Below, piece by piece: positions 58,989-64,000 of a DNA stretch of 64,000 nt. Source of the DNA: Rhinopithecus roxellana (lineage: Eukaryota > Chordata > Mammalia > Primates > Cercopithecidae). Location of the stretch: contig NC_044550.1 in the NCBI RefSeq assembly GCF_007565055.1, forward strand, positions 84,010,033 through 84,074,032, read 5' to 3'. The translations under genes were made by a program, and so were the position numbers. The first letter of the stretch is position 1, and each line of letters starts with the position of its first letter. The notes under the pieces are model-generated. The model saw only the letters and a list, made by a program, of their open reading frames with translations, did no database searches and was not told the origin of the DNA.

Positions 58989-59291
58989 GGCCGGGCGCGG
59001 TGGCTCAAGCCTGTAATCCCAGCACTTTGGGAGGCCGAGACGGGCGGATCACAAGGTCAGGAGATCGAGACCAGCCTGGCTAACACGGTGAAACCCCGTC
59101 TCTACTGAAAAAATACAAAAAAAAAACCTAGCCGGTCGAGGTAGCGGGTGCCTGTAGTCCCAGCTACTGGGGAGGCTGAGGCAGGAGAATGGCGTGAACC
59201 CGGGAGGCGGAGCTTGCAGGGAGCTGAGATCCGGCCACTGCACTCCAGCCCGGGGCCACAGAGCGAGACTCCGTCTCAAAAAAAAAAAAAA
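58989..59291 (+). mobile_element. Full-length AluY, Old World monkey type
   Basis: It opens GGCCGGGCGCGGTGGCTCAA, with CTCAAGCCTG, a CCGGTCGAGGTAGCGGGTGCC right-arm start and GAGATCCGGCCACTGCACTC. It has both arms and an A tail at 59278-59291. GAAAAAT at 58982-58988 and 59292-59298 is a short (7-bp) target duplication. The diagnostic bases point to cercopithecid AluY/AluYR. Confidence 0.95.
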
Positions 59292-59298
59292 GAAAAAT

Positions 59299-59760
59299 CA
59301 CTCTTCTGGGTCAAGTAGGAATGACACACTACTTAGATAACTGAAGTGGGATGTGGTCAAAACTATATTCAGGGGAAAAGTTGTATTTTTACAAGCTTTT
59401 ACTATTAAATAAGAAAGAATGGAAACAACGAAAGTAAATATTTAATTCTAGAATCTAAAGGGAAAAATCAATGAAAATTTTAAGGAAAGCAAGAAATGAA
59501 AGAGCAAAAGGTGAGAACAGAGGCTGGTGAAACACCTAACATTTTCAAAAAGCTAAGAGATAAAGCGCCAGTGTAAAATATCAGGAATGCAAATTTATTT
59601 ACAAAAGAGTTAAAATGTAAACAGAATGCTACGTACAACTTGACGGTAAAACGATGAGAAATGTAAAAGAAATTGATTATAGGAAAACACAAAACTAGCT
59701 TAAGAAGTCAAATAAATTGAGTAATAATATATGATTATCAATCTAATTATTGTAGAAACT
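59299..59760 (+). mobile_element. Old L1M ORF2 fragment
   Basis: GTGGGATGTGGTCAAAACTA, ATTCAGGGGAAAAGTTGTAT and TAAATAAGAAAGAATGGAAA match the segment after the L1 endonuclease. There are many stops and no A tail. Confidence 0.6.
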
Positions 59761-60559
59761 GAGATGTGTATTTAGAACAGTCTCAAAATAAAGTTAAACT
59801 CCTCAGTCTCACCAATTTTCCATTTCTAGGCAATCACCAAATTGTGCTGATTCTACTTTCTGGATCTCTAACATGCCCCCTTCCCTCTACTCTGCTGTCA
59901 ACACCACTGCTTTATTTCAGGGTCTCATTACTTGCTTAAGTACAGAGTTCCTATTTCTCCAAACCCAGCACCTAACAAACGGCCTGGAATTGTAGAGGGA
60001 GTGGAAAAAGTTTGTTGAAAGTTTGAAGAAACACAATGAAGCTGTTATACCAATCATAAAATATAGGTAAAATTATGGTAGTCCTCTGGTATGGTGAATT
60101 TAATTGACAAATGCATACCACTTGTGAAATTCTCTGCCCAGAGATAACAAAGAAGGATAATAATGTGTCCATCTCACTGTGAGTCAAAGAATCTTTACAA
60201 TGCATAAACAAAAAGGATGGGCTGGGACACGCTCTAAGCAGGTAGCAGGGTACATAATGTTCTCATTTCCCTAGCTAAACTATATGTACTTTGAGGTAAC
60301 AGACTGCCTTTTGTTTCTTCCATAACCACCAGTGCCTTAACTACAAATGGTATACATAAAGAAGTACATGCTCTTCTAAATGTGTTTTAGGTTATGTCTC
60401 CTCTATCCTACTTAAAGTGATTAGCCATTTCACCTCTCTATAACATCATCAAAATTTTGATGATGGGATTATTTTCATCAACATACTATTATGTAATTTT
60501 TCTAAACACACACATATATACACACACACACATCACTTTCTCTTGCTCCTTATTCCACT
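59761..60559. other. Unassigned DNA
   Basis: A (CA)n/(TA)n run lies at 60505-60535. No gene recognised. Confidence 0.4.
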
Positions 60560-61640
60560 TTCCCACTAACAACTACCTTAAATCTTTGCCTTAAAACTCC
60601 TTGAAAGAGTCCTGTTTACTTTCTGTTTCCAATTCTTCCCCTTCCATTTCCCCCAAGGCACATCTAGCAGGCATTCTCTCCTGCCACTCCAACAGAGCGC
60701 TTTCCCTGAGGTGACCTATGACCTCCATGGTGCTAGATCTAATGGTAAATTCTTTGTCTGAACTTTAGAGTGACTAATCGGCAGGCTTTGACACAGTTGA
60801 GCCCCTCCTCTCTTAGCTTCCAAGACAACAACCCTTTGCTTTTCCCCCTGCCTTACTAGATCTTCCTTCTCAGTCTCCTTTCTGTTCCTTCTCTTCTCCT
60901 TGTTTCATAATAGTGGGTTGGTCCGGGGCACACGCACCTCTCCTTTACTTATGCTAACTCTGGTGATCTCATCCAATCTCACGGTTTTAAACACATGTTA
61001 GAATCCTAAATTTGCTTCTTCAGCACAGGTTTCTCTCTTCAACTCCAGATTTATACACAAAACTACCTACTTCACATTTCCCCTTGGATTTCTAATAGAC
61101 ACATCAAATTCACCATAAACAAAAATGAACTCCTGGCCTTTCCCATCAAACACGCTTTATTATAGCCTTCCTCCCCTCAATTGAGGGCAGTCTCATCCTG
61201 ACAGTTACTCAGGCCAAAATCTTGGATTATTTCTTAATTATCTTAATCACACTCTCTACAATTATTCTATTTTCAAATTCTGTGGACTCTCCTTCCAACA
61301 CCTATCCCAAATCAGACAATTTGTGCCATCTCTACAGCTCACCAACCTAGTTTAAGCCACCAGTCTTTCACATAGATTACCACAACATTCTCTGACCAGA
61401 TCTCCCTTCCTCACCCTTCCAGTCTACTCTCAACACAGCATCTGGAGTGATGATCTCTCAGGATGCTTTATGGTTTCCATTTCACTCAGTAAAATCCAAA
61501 GCCCTAAAACAGCCTCAAGGCCCCACAGGATCTGCCTAGCCCCATTATCCCTGTGACCTCAAGACTACTACTTTCCCCTTTGCTCACTCCTTATTCATCA
61601 GAAATGTGTCACTTCACCACCATTTGCTTCCAGGGAGTCT
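60560..61640 (+). mobile_element. Long L2 LINE fragment
   Basis: TTGGATTTCTAATAGACACA, AATGAACTCCTGGCCTTTCC, CAGTTACTCAGGCCAAAATC, TCAACACAGCATCTGGAGTG, TTTCACTCAGTAAAATCCAA and GGCCCCACAGGATCTGCCTA keep L2 3'-region order over about 1 kb. It corresponds to the same region as 2653-3655. Confidence 0.72.
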
Positions 61641-61769
61641 TAGAAATCAAGCTTGTTAGCTGGGCACATTGCCACCCAACAAAACAGGGAGAAGCAGAGG
61701 AGTAAGTATTATCAAGGCAACTGGCAGTGACTGTCACACACCCATGATTATCTTAGTTTGCAAGAAGGG

Positions 61770-61910
61770 AAGCAAAGTCTCAGGTAAGTTAGGTTACTTT
61801 CCAGGAAAGTTTCCTAGACAATAACTTAGTTAGAAAACGGTGAACTGAAATTCAAATCCAAGTTTGTCTGACTGCACATCCCTTTATTTTTCTATTACAT
61901 CAAGCACCCT
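61770..61910 (-). mobile_element. MIR SINE fragment
   Basis: AAAGTCTCAGGTAAGTTAGG, AAATTCAAATCCAAGTTTGT and CTGACTGCACATCCC match antisense MIR ('ggattcgaacccaggtctgtctgactccaaagccc'). Confidence 0.6.
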
Positions 61911-62490
61911 CCCTCCTTTAATAGAAAATTACCAGCCTTTGAATGATTTTGAGCAGAGGATTTGTTCTTTCAAACTGCCTAGCCCAAAATAGTTATCTCA
62001 TAAATGTTCTTGAGAATGATTAAAAATTATATTTCCAGATTGACATTTCAATCTGGAATTGTGCCACGAGCGCTAGAATGGATTAAAAAAAAAAAGAAAA
62101 AAGAAACTTGAAGATGGTCAAATAGGAATAGGTTCAGTCTGCAGCTCCCAGCAAGATCAAGGCAGAAGGCAGGTGATTTCTCCATTTCCAACTAAGGTAC
62201 CCAGTTCATCTCATTGGGACTGGTTAGACAGTGGGTGCAGCCCACACAGGGCTAGCCAAAGCAGGGTGGGGCACTGCCTCACCCAGGAAGCGCAAGGGTC
62301 GAGGAACTCCCTCCCTAATCCAAGGGAAGCCATGAGGGACTGTGCAGTCTGGCCCAGATACTACCCTTTCCCACGGTCTTCACAACCAGGAGATCCCTTC
62401 GGGTGCCTATGCTACCAGATCCCTGGGTTTCAAGCACAAAACTGGGAGTCCATTTGAGCAGAGACTGAGCTAGCTGCAGGAGTTTTTTTT

Positions 62491-62709
62491 TTATACCCCA
62501 GTGGCGCCTGAAATGCCAGCAAGACAGGACCGCTCACTCCCCTGGAAAGGGGGCTGAAGCCAGGGAGTCAAATGGTCTAGCTCAGCAGATCCCGCCCCCA
62601 CAGAATCCAGCAAGCTAAGATCCACTGCCCTGAAATTCTTGCTGCCAGCACAACAGTCTGAAGTTAACCTGGGATGCTCTAGCTTGGTGGGGGAAGGGGC
62701 ATCCGCCAT
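62491..62709 (-). other. ORF0-like antisense frame in L1 5'UTR, 72 codons, open
   Basis: The antisense ATG at 62709 (MADAPSPTKL...) lies at the position of the L1 ORF0 start. The frame stays open for 72 codons to TAA at 62491-62493, close to the ~70 codons known for human ORF0. The same frame also extends upstream without stops to a Met at 63102 (203 codons in all). I have no evidence of expression. The antisense promoter is expected upstream of it in the same 5'UTR. Confidence 0.5.
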
Positions 62710-63404
62710 TACTGAGGCTTGAGTAGGTGGTTTTCCCTTCACCCTGTAAACAAAGGCGCCAGGAAGTTCGAACTGAATGGAGCCCATTGCAGCTAGGAAA
62801 CGGTGCTGCAGCCAGACTGCCTCTCTAAATTTCTCCACTCTGGGCAGGGCATCTGTGAAAGAAAGGCAGCAGCTGCAGTAAGGAGCCGACAGACAAAACA
62901 CCCATCTCCCTGGGACATAGCACCTGGGGGAAGGGGTAGCTGTGGACTCAGCTTCAGCAGACTTAAAATGTTCCTGCCTGCTGGCTCTGAAGAGAGTAGC
63001 AGATCTCCCAGCACAGTGCTTGAGCTCTACTAACAGACAGATTGCCTCCTCAAGAGGGTCCCCAATTCCCGTGCCTCCTGACTGGGAGATACCTCCCAGC
63101 AAGGGTCCACAGACACCTCATACAGGAGAGCTCTGGCTGGCATCTGGTGCATGCCCCTCTGGGATGAAGCTTCCAGAGGAAGGAACAGGCAGCAATCTTT
63201 GCTGTTCTACAGCTTCTGCAGGTGATACACAGGCAAACAGGGTCTGGAGTGGACCTCCAGCAACTCCAGCAGATGGGTCTGACGTCACAAGGAAAACTAA
63301 AAAACAGAGAGGAATAGCATCAACATCAACAAAAGGACATCCACACAGAATTCCCATCCAAAGATCACCAAAATCAAAGACTAAATGTAGATACATCCAC
63401 GAAG

Positions 63405-64000
63405 ATAAGGAAAAACCAGCACAAAAAGGCTGAAAATTCCAAAAACCAGAACACCTGTTCTCCCCCAAAGGCTCACAACTCCTCTCCAGCAAGAGAATAA
63501 AACTGGATGGAGAATGAGTTTGACAAATTGACAGAAGTAAGCTTCAGAAGGTGGGTAATAGTAAACTCCTCCAAGGTAAAGAAGCATGTTCTAACCCAAC
63601 AAAAGGAAGCCAAGAATGTTGAAAAAAGGTTAGAAGAATTGCTAACTAGAATAACCAGTTTAGAGAAGAACATAAATGACCTGATGGAGCTGAAAAACAC
63701 AGCGTAAGAACTTTGTGAAGCATACACAAGTATCAATAGCCGAATTGATCAAGCAGAAGAAAGGATATCAGAGACTGAAGATCAACTTAATGAAATAAAG
63801 CATGAAGACAAGATTAGAGAAAAAAGAACGAAAAGGAATGAACAAACCCTAAAAGAAATAAGAGAGTATGTGAAAAGACCAAATCTATATTTGACTGGTG
63901 TACCTGAAAGTGATGGGGATAATGGAACCAAGTTGGAAAACACTCTTCAGGATATTATCCAGGAGAACATCCCCAACATAGCAAGACAGGCCAACATTCA
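63405..64000 (+). pseudogene. ORF1 (L1): L1 ORF1 of older copy, start lost and stopped, partial
   Basis: The start codon position reads ATA (63405-63407) in GAAGATAAGGAAAAACCAG, where the young copy has ATGGGGAAAAAGC. In the same frame TAA at 63498-63500 and TAA at 63705-63707 interrupt the N-terminal and coiled-coil parts. After the second stop the frame is open to the window end and enters the RRM region (YVKRPNLYLTGVPES). The product would be non-functional. It cannot be judged beyond 64000. Confidence 0.9.

Larger units (their letters stand above)
62105..64000 (+). mobile_element. 5' part of an older L1 (L1PA-type), continues past window
   Basis: It begins near GAAGATGGTCAAATAGGAA after an A-rich run (62080-62103) that could be its 5' target duplication. 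The 5'UTR runs to about 63404 and is ~1.3 kb, longer than in the young copy; it shares GCACTGCCTCACCCAGGAAG, CATCCGCCATTACTGAGG and GGCAAACAGGGTCTGGAGTG. ORF1 follows. Divergence and several broken codons place it among the older L1PA families. Confidence 0.92.

Noticed and set aside
1..64000. Search for CRISPR arrays, bacterial operons, tRNA genes and viral coding genes
   Set aside because: No regular short direct-repeat array, cloverleaf or A/B box gene was seen, and no gag, pol or env frame. The window is vertebrate repeat-rich DNA.

Overview
The window is primate genomic DNA, most likely from an Old World monkey (Cercopithecidae). The evidence is the youngest Alu copies (58989-59291 on +, 22507-22775 on -). 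They carry bases typical of cercopithecid AluY/AluYR elements: GCTCAAGCCTG near the 5' end, a GAGGTAGCGGGTGCC-type right-arm start, and GAGATCCGGCCACTGC near the 3' end. The full-length LINE-1 also keeps a longer 5'UTR than the youngest human L1s. I find no exon, tRNA, snRNA or other host gene I can defend, so the window reads as intergenic or deep-intronic DNA shaped by about 100 million years of retroposition.

Layout. 1-6260: mostly unassigned DNA with a free-left-arm Alu monomer and a long L2. 6264-6617: a THE1/MST LTR. 6705-12888: a full-length young L1PA with perfect 14-bp target duplications, whose two ORFs carry one visible lesion each. 12900-24290: mostly unassigned A+T-rich DNA with L2, MIR, MaLR and small DNA-transposon pieces and a monkey-specific AluY inserted in an L2. 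24293-29546: a nested block in which Tigger1 is interrupted by a MaLR LTR and abutted by an AluS, followed by an L1 ORF2 fragment split by a solo ERV LTR, an old L1M tail and another Alu. 29640-30110: a degenerate ~50-bp tandem repeat. 30110-43000: A+T-rich, poorly assigned DNA with a short CpG-rich patch near 38.5-38.86 kb. 43000-50900: L2, a palindromic AT-rich repeat, an ancient LINE/SINE-like tail, two AluS, a perfect 16-bp hairpin, an L1PA 3' end and a MaLR LTR. 53500-61900: MaLR LTRs, a MER2 transposon, old L1M pieces, AluJ, a young AluY, L2 and MIR. 62105-64000: the 5' end of an older L1 that runs off the window.

Function. The only coding sequences of recognisable function belong to LINE-1: ORF1 (RNA-binding trimer), ORF2 (endonuclease and reverse transcriptase) and the antisense ORF0 position. 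ORF1 of the main copy is stopped at codon 110 and ORF2 is broken by a 1-nt deletion near codon 378, so this copy is not autonomous as it stands. The most useful second looks are this nearly intact L1, the open ORF0-like antisense frame in the older L1, the perfect hairpin at 47.3 kb, the octamer palindrome at 32.6 kb, the palindromic AT repeat at 43.7 kb, the CpG cluster and the minisatellite. I did not find a convincing undescribed biological system. Repeat family names and boundaries come from recognition by eye and should be read as approximate unless a target duplication fixes them.
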